Positions 48,601-62,321 of a DNA stretch of 64,000 nucleotides are shown here, in pieces. The notes beneath the pieces were generated by a model. That model was not told the DNA's origin, did not search any database, and worked only from the letters and a program-made list of their open reading frames with translations. The DNA is from Galaxea fascicularis (Eukaryota; Cnidaria; Anthozoa; Scleractinia; Euphylliidae). The stretch is taken from positions 23,614,225-23,678,224 of the forward strand of contig OX419344.1 of NCBI GenBank assembly GCA_948470475.1, read 5' to 3'. The position numbers and the translations under genes are program-made. Every line of letters begins with the position of its first letter. The first letter of the stretch is position 1.

Positions 48601-49371
48601 TGATTATTATTGATTGTATTGATTGCAATCAATCGATCGGAAACCATTGATTGACAACGCCGGGATTGTTATCTCTGTGTCGTTGTTCTTCAAACAATGC
48701 CACAACAAGAAGAGAACAGTGTTCAGAAGTGGCAAGGTATTTTGCAGTTTGTCCACATGAAGCTTATACTTAGTTCTGGAAGTTTATTTTAATGTATTGT
48801 ATGAGAATACTTAAGTCTACTTAATATTGTAATTGTAATTCTACTTAGTATTAATATTGTTGTATTCTAAGTGTTGTAAGTCTACCGAGTATAGTAACTC
48901 TATGCGTCAAGCCACTGCTCGCCTCGAATAGCTGTAGCTAACTGCGAGCAGTGGTACATCATATTTTGTATGTTTCAATTTTCTTAATAAACTTGAACTT
49001 GAACTTGAAGCTGATGCAAACACATGTCCTCAAGGGAGAAGTAGGAATTCCGACACATCTCAAGGCAAATTGACACTCGCAGCTTTAAAAGATAAGCTTA
49101 TCAAGCTTATCCGGCTTAAACTGATCAATATACCTGCGCGACAGACACCTGTTTTCAGATCTACATGGCAAGAAAGGCCGGGTTCCTTAAGAGTTTCAAT
49201 GACCTACTTTTACGTTTCGCCAAAAATGTGTTGTGTTGAATTGACAAAATCGCAACCGACATGAGGGAAATCAACGGTAAACAATCTATCACATTTTTGA
49301 CGGAAACTACCTTCTGTGGCGCTACTATCCAAACCAAGCACCTCGTAACACTCTTTCAAAGTCTTTCCCAT
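36603..49371 (-). CDS. J-domain protein with probable UIM and CCCH zinc finger, 18 exons
   Basis: Manual joining of 18 exons gives 3480 nt (1159 residues plus stop) with every phase agreeing. Exons, 5' to 3': 49311-49371, 46726-46778, 46169-46235, 45546-45616, 44831-44870, 44202-44229, 44007-44049, 43644-43679, 42811-42879, 42368-42418, 42104-42157, 41925-41978, 41705-41748, 41530-41626, 40206-40472, 39723-39925, 36892-39098, 36603-36637. Residues 7-60 form a J domain with HPD at 35-37, so an Hsp70 co-chaperone role is expected. An acidic stretch, a lysine/glutamate-rich coil, a probable ubiquitin-interacting motif (about 390-404) and a C-x5-C-x5-C-x3-H finger (553-569) follow, then a long Ser/Pro/Asn-rich tail. 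I know no named vertebrate ortholog. The start at 49369-49371 precedes the J domain; an in-frame ATG eight codons upstream is an alternative. The 40-nt fifth exon and the last exon are the least certain. Confidence 0.82.
36892..39098 (-). CDS. Exon 17: large exon with CCCH finger and low-complexity tail
   Basis: A single 2207-nt exon. Near its start is an acidic region (SEDEWGDEAYDNDEDE), then at 38630-38680 the finger CPYGKNCCLGKRCKYSH, which exactly meets C-x5-C-x5-C-x3-H spacing. CCCH fingers usually bind RNA. The rest is Ser-, Thr-, Asn- and Pro-rich with repeated N-S-M-P-Q and T-S-V-P-Q phrases, and is probably disordered. A basic cluster (KKRS, LLRRP) lies at the end before a strong GTGAGTAT donor. 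Confidence 0.88.
39470..39497. repeat. CACCC microsatellite
   Basis: A tandem CACCC run in the intron between exons 16 and 17. A long G run follows at 39612-39630. Confidence 0.85.
39723..39925 (-). CDS. Exon 16: probable ubiquitin-interacting motif
   Basis: The exon ends with DEELQLQMALELSKKQAE. It fits the UIM pattern of an acidic start, Leu, Ala at the key position, then Ser and a charged end (e-e-x-L-x-x-A-x-x-x-S). This is known from epsins and other ubiquitin-receptor proteins; several J proteins also carry UIMs. The preceding segment KGWFENPRPQVSS is not recognised. Confidence 0.6.
46169..49371 (-). CDS. Exons 1-3: the J domain
   Basis: Exon 1 (49311-49371) encodes MGKTLKECYEVLGLDSSATE. 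Exon 2 (46726-46778) encodes helix II up to CHPDK, and exon 3 (46169-46235) encodes NPDDP through AYRRLM. Codons split across junctions are completed correctly (GAA G|AT GAA). The pattern C-Y-x-V-L-G, ALKCHPDKNP and F-x-x-L-x-x-A-Y is diagnostic for DnaJ/Hsp40 J domains. The 2.5-kb first intron is full of inverted-repeat elements. Confidence 0.92.
47361..47503. mobile_element. Miniature inverted-repeat element in intron 1
   Basis: The arms ATGGTGGCCAATTGTTATCA and TGATAACAATGGGCCACCAT are inverted copies, extending a further 18 bp (TAGCAAAAC...TTGGAA) with minor mismatches. The interior is T-rich. Confidence 0.8.
47610..47820. mobile_element. Miniature inverted-repeat element in intron 1
   Basis: The left end TTGGCAGGTACAAAATGCAG with AGGTCAACATACAGGTCA matches inverted TGACCTGTATGTTGACCTGT and TTTTGTATCTGCCATTG at the right. 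The AGGTCA-type repeats dominate both arms. Confidence 0.75.
47873..48664. mobile_element. Inverted-repeat element carrying a HIRAN-like frame
   Basis: Twenty-nine-bp perfect terminal inverted repeats (CCCGGCGTTGTCAATCAATG..., at 47873-47901 and 48636-48664) flanked by the direct repeat ATTGTT (47867-47872 and 48665-48670). Subterminal sequence is an array of AATCAATAAT repeats, also inverted between the two ends. The interior holds the minus-strand frame at 48100-48402. No transposase was recognised, so mobilisation in trans is assumed. The superfamily is unknown to me. Confidence 0.8.
48100..48402 (-). CDS. HIRAN-like short protein inside a mobile element
   Basis: A 100-codon frame; a more natural start may be the internal Met of MAKQVELSVPCVVKGYHECP at 48313-48315, giving about 71 residues. 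The pattern V-V-K-G-Y-H, then V-G-E, R-G-N-A-F-R-V, and G-Q-L-G-H-L resembles the core of HIRAN domains, which bind DNA ends in HLTF-type helicases. The frame is short for a full HIRAN domain and ends near LHKEITV. It may be a captured host fragment or an element-encoded accessory. It lies in intron 1 of the J-domain gene, on the same strand. Confidence 0.4.
   Translation of the reverse strand: MGKSIAHFYPCTSTGIPRTHLLRSLLVPEMAKQVELSVPCVVKGYHECPFEVNVGEIFYAFKKRGERGNAFRVTNDRGQLGHLQIELVDPLWPLHKEITV
48985..49010 (+). repeat. Retroposon-like tail with ACTTGA repeats
   Basis: AATAAACTTGAACTTGAACT. A polyadenylation-like AATAAA followed by short tandem repeats is typical of non-LTR or SINE 3' ends. 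The upstream 200 bp shows no reading frame. Confidence 0.4.
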
Positions 49372-49395
49372 GGTGTAAACAGCCAGAAATCTCAC

Positions 49396-50686
49396 AATAT
49401 TTCGTTTTGCTTACACAGTGAAACAACCGCCTGTTGTTTATTACAGTGTATCTCCGATTCTCGCCGAAGGTGTGACCTCGACCTCATGCTCGTCGGCAAT
49501 CGGTGGAGGGTTGTGTTGTCGCAGACACATGTAAACACCCCCCTAGAACCTCCTGGCAGTTCCTACTCACTATCGAAGCAGTCGATTTTTCGGGCATCGT
49601 GTTAAAAAAAAATTCTTTCCAATCAAGCAACATGTATACCAATAACACCGCAAACACTTTGAAACCGAACCTATCACGTAGTTTTCATGACGGCATTGAA
49701 ATATATGGAGAAACGGATTGTCTGTCTTCGTAACGACAGCTGTAATAAATTGCATTTTTTGCTCACTCAAGACAATTTCCTGCAGCATATACTCGGCTGG
49801 AGCAAATGAAGACCACGTGGAATACTGCTTCTCGAGTATTAAATAAACAGACAGTTAATTTAAACACGGAATATGTTAATATGGAAACATCATGACAACT
49901 TGATGATTGGTGGAAAACGAGTGGCGCGAATTTAACAGTTGAATGAAGAACATTCTCGGTTGATTCTGTAGGTTTTAAGGAATGACCTTAAAATAATCCT
50001 GTTGTTTTGTCAAGGAATCGTGGTAGAATTGTCAAGAGGTCCTCTTTACTCTGGTATTGCTGTGATCTTGTAATGGCTCGTCACGCAACGATCTTGCCGG
50101 AACCATAGGAGATAGGAGAGGAGCGTTGCGTGACAAAAATAACGGCTGCTCAGAAGACTATCTGTGATTGACGGTAATTACTCAGAGGGGGTAGGGCTAG
50201 TGCAAATAGGGGGAGGGTCGCTGATTTTTAATCAGAAAAAAAGAGGGGTTACATGGATTTGCTGTAATGGGGGAAGGGTCAGTCAAAAATATGCATCACA
50301 TAGGGGAGGGTCAAGAGAACTTGAACATGGCCTCTTCCTATTTGTCCAATTCCCCCCCCCCCCACCTCCCCCGCCTTACCCCAATGTAAATAATGACCGG
50401 TTGTTTAGTTTCGAGTAGAATAAAATGTCATACTTTGAAAGAATCTCTCGGAACAAAGAACAAGTGTCAGCTTTATTAGCTTTGGGAAACTTAATTGAAA
50501 AACATTAAGAAAAAAACCAGACACTAAAAAATACTCTATCTAAAAAATCAAACCAAACAGGCCAAGCCTTTCTGATTTTTCAAGCTTTATTGCAAACTTC
50601 TTATGAAAGAACTTGGTTTCCTTATCTAAGATTATTACATTAACAGTGATTTCACTTAAATTAAAACAAGGGTATTGGTTACTCAA
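49396..50686. promoter_or_regulatory. Region upstream of the J-domain gene
   Basis: The promoter must lie here, but no TATA box or clear initiator was found. From about 50185 the sequence is rich in GGGGGA and CCCC runs (a C run near 50351-50362), resembling remnants of a repeat. No gene was seen. Confidence 0.3.
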
Positions 50687-50696
50687 CTAAAACCTT

Positions 50697-50828
50697 AGCC
50701 TGCGTAGCAAGCGTTTCCGTGGGGTTTCTGCGGAAATTTCCATGTTTTTTGCTCTCGCCCCAATTTTCGCTCGGCCAAAACATCGAAATTTGCACGGAAA
50801 CCCCACGGAAACGCTTGCTACGCAGGCT
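50697..50828. mobile_element. Fold-back element with 11-bp target duplication
   Basis: The perfect 11-bp direct repeat ACTAAAACCTT flanks it (50686-50696 and 50829-50839). The terminal inverted repeats are perfect for 31 bp, starting AGCCTGCGTAGCAAGCGTTT, and continue imperfectly to about 48 bp. A long TIR and a 9-11 bp duplication are typical of Mutator-like (MULE) miniature elements; that assignment is inference. Confidence 0.88.
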
Positions 50829-51667
50829 ACTAAAACCTTTAATCAGCACTTTCTGCAAAAAAATAAGACCCTGGGTAAATTGAAACTTAAATATACAACT
50901 TATTAAACAATATGCTACCTATCAAATATGAAGATGTATTCCAGAATATTTAAATTAAAACTCCCAAATTTGTACATTTATAACTATTCTAAACTATGAG
51001 AACTCTGTTAAGGTTCTTCCATTTTGCTGGTAGCATACCCCACTAAAGTAGACTGTGCATAAAACATCTTTATCTTTAGAATTTGCCGCATGATATCTTG
51101 AACTAATTTCTGTTGTCCTCCTGATAAAAATCTTACCACATCCCACAATTCTGCTGATTAAAGTTTTGTGGTTATGTAAGTACCCAGTAAGTAAGGTTTT
51201 TTTTGACTTGAAAATATTCAGCTTCACTATTTCTTTGGTTATGAACCTAAAATCTTACAAAATGAGAGACATTTTGGCTCACTGTGGCCCATTTCCTCCA
51301 CACCAAAGTGGATTACACATTGATCATAACAAGTCAACAGGACTGGTCTTACAATATTCCATTTTGATAGGAGAGGTAATGTTTTGGCTGCTTTGGAAAT
51401 ACCATTCAACTACACAAAGTAGCAGAACATTTAGTAATAGCACCAAAGGTTATAAAAATATTCACTTAACTCTTTAACTCCCAATATCTGATTAATTTAA
51501 TTCTCCTTTCTAGCTTCCATACATTTCGTTGTAATTTACTTGAAAGAATTTGGTGTTATATTAAGGAAAGATCCTCCAACTGATAAATTTGTCTATTCTC
51601 TTCAGCTGTTTACTTTATAAGGTACTGAAATTGTAAAGAAGTTACATGTTAATCACTACATACCTCT

Positions 51668-51820
51668 TACTAACCGAGTTTGAGGTCCGTACTGTCAGTT
51701 ACGGACCAAGTTTTTTCCTGTTCAGTTATGGCCCAAGCGTGAAGTGCGCAGGTCATAAATCAACGGGAAAAAAACAAGAATCCGTAACTTACAGTACGGA
51801 CCGAGAAAACAAGGTTAGTA
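51668..51820. mobile_element. Miniature inverted-repeat element
   Basis: ACTAACCGAG...GGTCCGTACTGT on the left matches ACAGTACGGACCGAG...GGTTAGT on the right. It lies just downstream of the ZDHHC23-like gene and could overlap its 3' untranslated region. Confidence 0.65.
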
Positions 51821-51975
51821 AGATATTACATGTATTTATTGTATCTCTGAGGTTAATCGGGCCCACGGGAAAGGAAATTTTCAAATTTAGCAGGCCGTAC
51901 AGTAGAGTATGGCCCACTAAATTGACCAATCACAGCGTGCGTACTAACCAAGAGATATAATTAGGAGTAAAAGGG

Positions 51976-52463
51976 TTAAACTAGTTCCTCAGAAATGGGT
52001 GTAACATCTTGAGGAATGATAAAATCTACCCAGTTTCTAAAAAATCCCATGTTGTATCGATGCCTCCAAAATACTTCCCAAAATGGCTTGTTTTTTTGGA
52101 ATCTTCTCCATTCATCACCAGTCAGGTTAAAGCTGATGAATAGCAGCTGCTGTAAGAGAAGTGAGCTCATTCCAAAAATAAATAGGATTGTGTAACAAGA
52201 GGCTACAAACACCACAGAAGCCCTGAAAGAGAGAAAAGGGAAAGAGAAGTATTTTCAGTATGGTAAACTGCCACCAGCACAATACAACAAATGTTAAGGC
52301 TCAAACAGACTACAACTGACTTGAAGTCTCTTTTTAAAGCTAAACTGAAAGAACTTTTAAAATATTAATTAGTTTATTATCACATTAAATATTAATTACC
52401 TCATTTTATCAATCCTTTTTAACAACTCGTATTGATTAATTGCATAGTCAGTTTTTAATTTAA

Positions 52464-52500
<37 letters not shown>

Positions 52501-54071
52501 AGTGTTATTACTTCCCCATGGTTGAGATGCTGGTCCAAAACAGGATACACAGCATAGGGTGACTAGGATTAGTCATAGGTTAATTAACCTTAATTTGGTT
52601 ATTAACCCACAAACCTCTGGACAGTCCATTACTAGTTACCCAACATAAAGTAACTAGAAGTCCTACTACTGGTTCTGGTTTGAATGCTGCTTCATCCATA
52701 AGTAAACCCTTGTATTTTCAATCCTCAATTCCATTGTATACATTGCAGGGGCAGGCATGGCTCAGTTGGTTAGTGCGCGGCTTTCGGAGCAAGAGGTCCC
52801 TGGTTTGATTCTCTGTGACTTCAATGTCTGTTTCGACTTTCCTCTGATCCGTGTAGCTATAACTTTAAATACCCATAAAACGGAGCACTGACAGAGGGAG
52901 GGGGGTAAAGGGCGCATCGTCAGCTTCCATTGATACCAGCCTCATAGCTGAAGGAACTACCACTGTTAAATAAGGTGACTTTACCTTTACTTTACCTTTT
53001 ACTTTCGGGTGGAGGGAGCCAAGAAAACAAAACTCTTTCTAAACCCGAATTGGGTGCTCCTAATGTAAGTTACTAGCAGCCTACCTGGAGTCTAAATAGA
53101 CATTTGAACAATCAAGATGGAAAAACGTGTTGTTCGAAGAACCACACACTGCAGTGAAGGACAGGTAAACTCCACACAATCCAGTGACTATAAACACAGT
53201 GATGGCACCAAGGAACTGGCGATGATTATGTTGGCCAATGCAACAGTTTGTCCTACAATTAAATGGACTTACATCATTGACTTACAACAACAACAACAAC
53301 AACATGCTTTACATTACATACATTTATTTATTCAATTATGAAAAAAGAGGGGACTGGCTACCTGAAATAACCATAGAGTTAAAGAGGGAAGGCAGCCAGT
53401 GGAACAAAAGTGATCAGTCTTGCAACACACAAGACTGTCTTAAGCTGTTTCTTGTCATTAAACAGAGGCTTAACATCAACCAAAGTTACTTGTGATGGTT
53501 TTGAGGAAGAAAGACAGAGAAAGATACCAAGTTCCCAGTTTTCCTTTCTATCAATTTGCCTTTATTTAGCCAAGATGGCATCACTCTGTGTTAGGTCGAC
53601 AAAACATAAAAATGCATTTCCTCTCACTTACCAAACACAGTGATGGTCTGACCTGGGAATGCAGTAGCCACAAATTCTAAGGAAAAAAGAGAATTGGATA
53701 ACTCTACATGTCATACAGTCAAACCCCTATTAAGTGGTCACCTCCTGTTGAGCAGCCAGTTATCAAAGTCCTGATGAGGGTTATTCTATCATTTTTTACC
53801 TGTATTTAATTAATGAACAGCTCCTACCCTAATAACCCTTTAAACCCTGAGAGTGATCAGGATCAAATTTCTCCTTGTGATATCAATGTTTTATACAACA
53901 GAGTGGTTATGAGAATTAAGGACATGATCACACAAGATGAATTTACTAGATATTTTAGATATTTTTAATTAACAATTTTTCATTACTACTTTGATAGGAA
54001 ATGAGTAGGGGCAACAAATGAAATTTAAATTTGGATCTCAGGGTTTAACCCTTTCCTTCCCAAGAGTGACT

Positions 54072-54116
<45 letters not shown>

Positions 54117-56608
54117 AGGGAGACCCCTTAGGGGTTAAAGGGTTAAGATGCTAATATTTATTTCCCTGAGGGTGGCTGCTTACTACCATTTTTGAGCTAG
54201 CGTGAACCACAGACATTTTTATACGTTGTTACCCACCCAAAACATTCAAGTTTGTCTAGACAAACTCTCACGTTTTTAGGGTGAATCTGTCAAATTTTGA
54301 CAGATCCACCTCAATTGTTTGCAGTTCATGCTAGCTCGAAAATGGTAGTAATAGGGGTTAAACTGTACAAAATAATAACAATACTCTTTACTATGTAAAG
54401 CTTAAGTAATACTGTGTCTGTATAACTCCTGGATTCATCTTCAAAGAGGAGAGCTATCAGTTGTTTTATCACTAGTCTTAAGTAAAAAAAAATCCAGCTG
54501 CATCTTAAAACGACCACCAAACTTTCAAACTGGAAGAAATTTGATACCTTTGGCATAGCTAAGAGTCATTGTGCACTTCTCTTTTAACAAATTGCACAAT
54601 GAAACCAACATTCTTAGACCACTATTTGTTGATACCAACATAGTAACCCTGGCTCCTAATATCAAAATTGATTTCCTCTGAGCAACTACTTCCATGTTTG
54701 CCCAAATCTGCATCCAACAAGCATCTTAGTGAAATCCTGCATGAATCAGGTTACAGACAAACAATACGTTTGCAACCTTCCACCTCCTGCCCAACAGAAA
54801 ATGTTATGACTACACTGGTTGCAATCATTTCATGTTGCAAGAGGTCTTGATTAAGGCTACAAATGTATTTGTATCTCATATGAAACAACTTGGGCTAAAT
54901 CAAATTCCTACATGGATAGCTTATGCCTGAAGCTTGAAATTTACACCAATCATCCAAGCCCTGTTTTTAAAGCACAAATAATGTTATCTAGGGATCAATT
55001 TCAGTATCTGGGAAACTGCATACCTACCCCTTCTCTAACCCAACAAGTCACAATTGCCAGTTTTCACTGTCACACCACCATCAAAACCATTCAACAAATA
55101 AAGTCATGAATCAAAGAGATAAAAGAAGATGAATATTCAAACAGTCTCACAAAGATTCAGGTCTGTGCAATGTTTTGTGCAGGAGATAATTATTTGAAGA
55201 AATGTTTTACTCAAATTTATATGGCTTTGCAAGCCTACAAATAATAATTATTGTTGTCCATAAGCAGGTTATTTGTCAGGCCATGGTCACGTTTTGGCCG
55301 GACAAGAGAACAGACTGGTCAGAAATCCCTGGACATTGTCCGACCAGGCTAAGCTTTCACCCGTAAAACCCTAAAATTTACCAGACATTTCTCCGATGAC
55401 CGACTGTTATTTGCAGGCTTGCTTTGTATGAAAATGCCATGTTTGTGTCCCACTGAGGGGCACAAATATGGCAGCGGGAAGCTGACAGAAACATATGTCA
55501 TCGAGTTTTGCTATGAAAAGCCTGTAGTCATCTCTGAAGGCTCATAAACATCCACGTGAGTACCTATTTTCATTCAAGGACTGTTCAGATTGCAAAATCT
55601 CAGCGGATAACTTACTTCTTTTAAGCTCTGTGACAGCACTCTTGGCTGCCAGTTTAATATGGTGTCACACAAAAGCTTAGAAATTCAACCTTGCTTTATC
55701 ACAAGATGAAAAACCCTATCAAACTGAAAATTTGTAAAAAGAGAAGTCTTCAGCTCTTCTTAAAACTAAACTAAAATCTCAAAGAGACTGATAAATCCTT
55801 ATTTTTTAATTTTGATGAATAAGTTGATAAGTTGATGTGAATGTAGGGTAAGGGAAAGGATAGGTATGCAGTTGAACATTTGGGGCCAAATCAATAAGCA
55901 TTATGTACAGTAGACATACAAGTCAACACTATCCTACCTACAATGCTTTGATCTAATAAATGGCCCTTCAGTACAAAAACAGCAAGTCAGCTTCTGGGAA
56001 CCATTAGCAATGCAGTCTGGGTGACCATTTTGAGTTGATTTAGAAACCAGAGCAAATGCATGAAGAAATCTTCTTGAAAAAACAACACGCACATACAATA
56101 GTAATACAACAATAAAACCACAAGAAATGATTGCAGTTTGAAAGCATGAATAGTAAGGGGCAACATACACAAGATACAAAGCAAAGACACCAACTAAAGA
56201 TGACAAAGCCCAGCTTACAAAGAACCAAGTTTTTTTCCGTTGGTTAAGAACGTAGATATAATAAATAAAAATAAATACAGGGGTGTATACCAGCGCTAGG
56301 ACTGTGAATACCAGACCATAACATGCAAAGTAAAGAGAAATTGCTAAAAACAACAGCGGGACAACTGCATCGAATTCCACTTTGAGGGCGCCATTGAACC
56401 AAGGAATACGAAGACGATCTGAAATAACCATACAAATTTGATTCAGTTTGTCTCTCGGAACTCTGTTTCCTTTGAGGCATTGGTCCACAGCATTGTCAAG
56501 TTCATCGCACTCACAACAGAATGCAAGAAGGTGTGTTCTTTGTCCCTTCAGATTGCGGAACTCACAACAGCACAACGGGGAGGGATCCGATGATGCCATT
56601 CTCGACAA
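51976..56608 (-). CDS. ZDHHC23: ZDHHC23-like palmitoyltransferase, 4 exons
   Basis: Exons 55938-56608, 53632-53676, 53085-53252 and 51976-52222 join in frame to 376 residues. DHHC enzymes transfer palmitate to protein cysteines in membranes. The N-terminus has PLCCCEFRN and later ISDRLRIPW, both characteristic of ZDHHC23 (NIDD). The cysteine-rich domain reads C-C-F-C...KHCRICGYC, then SDHHCVW with catalytic Cys237, then N-C-C-I-G-x-x-N-H-x-x-F; zinc ligands are intact. About four membrane segments precede the DHHC domain and two follow, in the usual six-segment plan. A sequence like the TTxE motif (NLTGDEW) follows the last segment. The start could be Met1 or Met4. The 45-nt second exon carries the DHHC motif itself. 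Human ZDHHC23 is slightly longer, mainly before the cysteine-rich domain. The nearest neighbour, GSK3, is unrelated. Confidence 0.93.
52463..52500. repeat. ATT microsatellite
   Basis: About 12 tandem ATT/TTA triplets in the last intron of the ZDHHC23-like gene. A CAA run at 53285-53302 lies in another of its introns. Confidence 0.9.
52748..53005 (+). mobile_element. tRNA-derived SINE in a ZDHHC23 intron
   Basis: The head GGCATGGCTCAGTTGGTTAG contains an A box and is followed by a B-box-like GGTTTGATTCTC. The body ends in repeated CTTTAC motifs near 52980-53005. The body differs from the two SINEs in the satellite, so this is a second family. It lies antisense to the host gene. Confidence 0.7.
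53632..53676 (-). CDS. ZDHHC23: Exon 2: 45-nt micro-exon with the DHHC active site
   Basis: The minus strand reads TTCTTAG, then 45 nt, then the donor GTAAGT. Joined to exon 1 (...KHC plus AG|A) it gives R-ICGYCIPRSDHHCV-W. Both junction codons are split and both complete correctly. Without this exon the enzyme would have no catalytic cysteine. Confidence 0.93.
54181..54350. mobile_element. Fold-back element
   Basis: TACTACCATTTTTGAGCTAG and CTAGCTCGAAAATGGTAGTA are inverted copies. The interior contains the perfect 18-bp palindrome AGTTTGTCTAGACAAACT near 54248. It lies in the first intron of the ZDHHC23-like gene. Confidence 0.8.
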
Positions 56609-56760
56609 AAAATACTCAGCATTGTCTCCTTAATGATCCTCCTTCAATGCCACATTGTTAAAACTACACACAACACTGAGAAGAAAATAAAACCGCAAAT
56701 ATTGGCGTCTAGCCATCCGCCATCTTTTTGAGCCCGCGAATTCTTAGGTGGAAACGTTCG
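56609..56760 (-). promoter_or_regulatory. ZDHHC23-like 5' untranslated region and promoter area
   Basis: Sequence immediately upstream of the start codon with no upstream splice acceptor obvious. No TATA box is visible. The segment AAAAAGATGGCGG on the minus strand (near 56720) resembles a YY1-type initiator element (AAGATGGCGGC). Inferred only from motif resemblance. Confidence 0.35.
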
Positions 56761-57142
56761 TTATTTATGGTAAACGTTCTGTCGCCCTACTATGGTATCA
56801 TTGAAGGGAACTGTTATTCAACAGAAAAGGGAAAAAAAAAAAGTTTGTTTCAATTTCCTTCGAATGCTGAGAAATATCAGACCAATTCACTGAAACTTGG
56901 GATAATGTTATATTTGAGGTGTAAACTAATAGATACATTGTTCCATCCAAGCTTTTTGTCCCCCTTTTGTCCCCTTGTTGTCGTCTGTCAACCTGGCTAA
57001 GCATTTATGAAGGAAGTATTCCTCATCTTTTTGCCAGATTCAGCTAGCCAATAATGGACTGCAAGAGCTGGGGAAACTCTCCTCATGGCACTTTGATTGT
57101 AAGCAAATTTGCTCTCGGTCTTAATTCTTTATCCTATTCACA

Positions 57143-57346
57143 GCTTAATCGTATCTATAACAAAATTCTCGATTCTGATTGGTTCTGTGCGCGCCTACTT
57201 GTCGCGTAATTGGTGCGCGATCACGTGGGTGTCCAATTACAGGTATCCAATTTCAACTTTTTGCAATTGGATACCTGTAATTGGACACCCACGCCATTCA
57301 CGCGTCAATTACGTGCACTTCTTAATCTCGAAATTTGTTATAGATA

Positions 57347-57356
<10 letters not shown>
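57143..57356. mobile_element. Fold-back element with a perfect 29-bp central stem
   Basis: The outer arms TTAATCGTATCTATAACAAA and its complement near 57337-57356 define the ends. At the centre, 57224-57252 and 57265-57293 are a perfect 29-bp inverted repeat with a 12-nt loop. The left arm begins CGTGGGTGTCCAATTACAGG. It can extrude a strong cruciform or hairpin. Confidence 0.85.
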
Positions 57357-57394
<38 letters not shown>

Positions 57395-57421
57395 TTGCTC
57401 GTAATTTCAAATTACTCACCT

Positions 57422-57469
<48 letters not shown>

Positions 57470-57472
57470 ATT
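57354..57472. mobile_element. Second fold-back element abutting the first
   Basis: The arms contain AGTAATTGGACC...ACAATTCAGGGAGTAATC and the inverted copy GATTACTCCCTGAATTGT...GGTCCAATTACT. It begins where the 57143-57356 element ends, so one probably inserted beside or into the other. Confidence 0.75.
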
Positions 57473-58568
57473 TAGCCTACAAACAGTCTTGCTTGAATCA
57501 GTTGCAAGCAGCATTGCAGCGAGTTATGAACAGGTTCAGGAAACAACCAAGAGAGTCTTTCTTTTCTGACCTCACTAGTGGAAAACTCACACGTAAAACA
57601 AACACCTCAAAGCCAATACTCTTGACAATCAATACTTTCATATTTTTATCGTGGCAGAATGCTGACAAGGAAGTATACAAGAGTCGACTATAAATTTTAC
57701 ACGTAAAAGGGAAAAGAAATAAAATTGCTTAAATTTACAAGCCCATAAAATTCTATACAAACTGAAATGATAGCCGTGAAGCTCTTTCTACAGCCTGGTG
57801 GAGGACAGCCTTTGGCGCAAAAGTTAAGAGGAACATATTTTACATTATTTAAATACTGATTCTGGCACTGTTAGTATAAATACATTAACCAGTACCACAC
57901 ATGCTTAATAGGATTTGTTTAAATTTTAATCCCCTGAAAATGTTTTCTGTCACTAGGTAAGGTGCCTCCCAATTTCAGTACAAAAAGTGTATTAACATCA
58001 TTGCAATGGCTACAGTGCAGTGTCCTTAAAATTCTTGTTTGTTCGGTTTTTTTGGAACAATTCCTATACATTAGAGAATAAAACCACCTTTTTGTGAGCC
58101 CTAAAAACAGCACTTATGTTCAAGGAAAGCCAGCTGCAGGTAGTAATGCAAAATACATTGAAGAAAAATATAAGTAGGGGGTAACTAAAATTCCTTGTGA
58201 AATAAATAGCATGTTACTAATGCTTGGATGCCTTTCAAGGGGAGATTCTCCAGCTGGCTTAACTTGCAAACACCATGAAACACTGCACTTCGATCAAACC
58301 TTGGCAAGTTAGTGAATTACTGTGATATAATTAGAAAAGATTTATACATATTGGCTTTTAGAAAGTAAAACATTAAGACTTGACAGATTGGAAACTGGTG
58401 CACTTTCAAAATACACAGTAAAACATCTGCATTTGTGACTTGATTTGTGACATTATTTACAAAACAATTCTGCACCTGTCTGTCCATCTTAATTTACAAT
58501 GATTACCTCCAGGACAGGCTGTATGAACACAAGTTTTCATTAATTCTATTCTATTCAACATTTCATGT
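57473..58568. other. Intergenic stretch including probable GSK3 3' untranslated region
   Basis: No gene or element recognised. The portion just left of 58569 must include the GSK3 3' untranslated region. A clear polyadenylation signal could not be chosen. Confidence 0.35.

Positions 58569-62321
<3,753 letters not shown>

Larger units (their letters stand above)
47822..48750. mobile_element. Outer inverted-repeat element containing a second element
   Basis: Twenty-three-bp inverted repeats at 47822-47844 and 48728-48750 (TGGCAAGGTATTxTGCAGTTT in the right arm) with one mismatch. The element at 47873-48664 lies within it. Confidence 0.6.
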
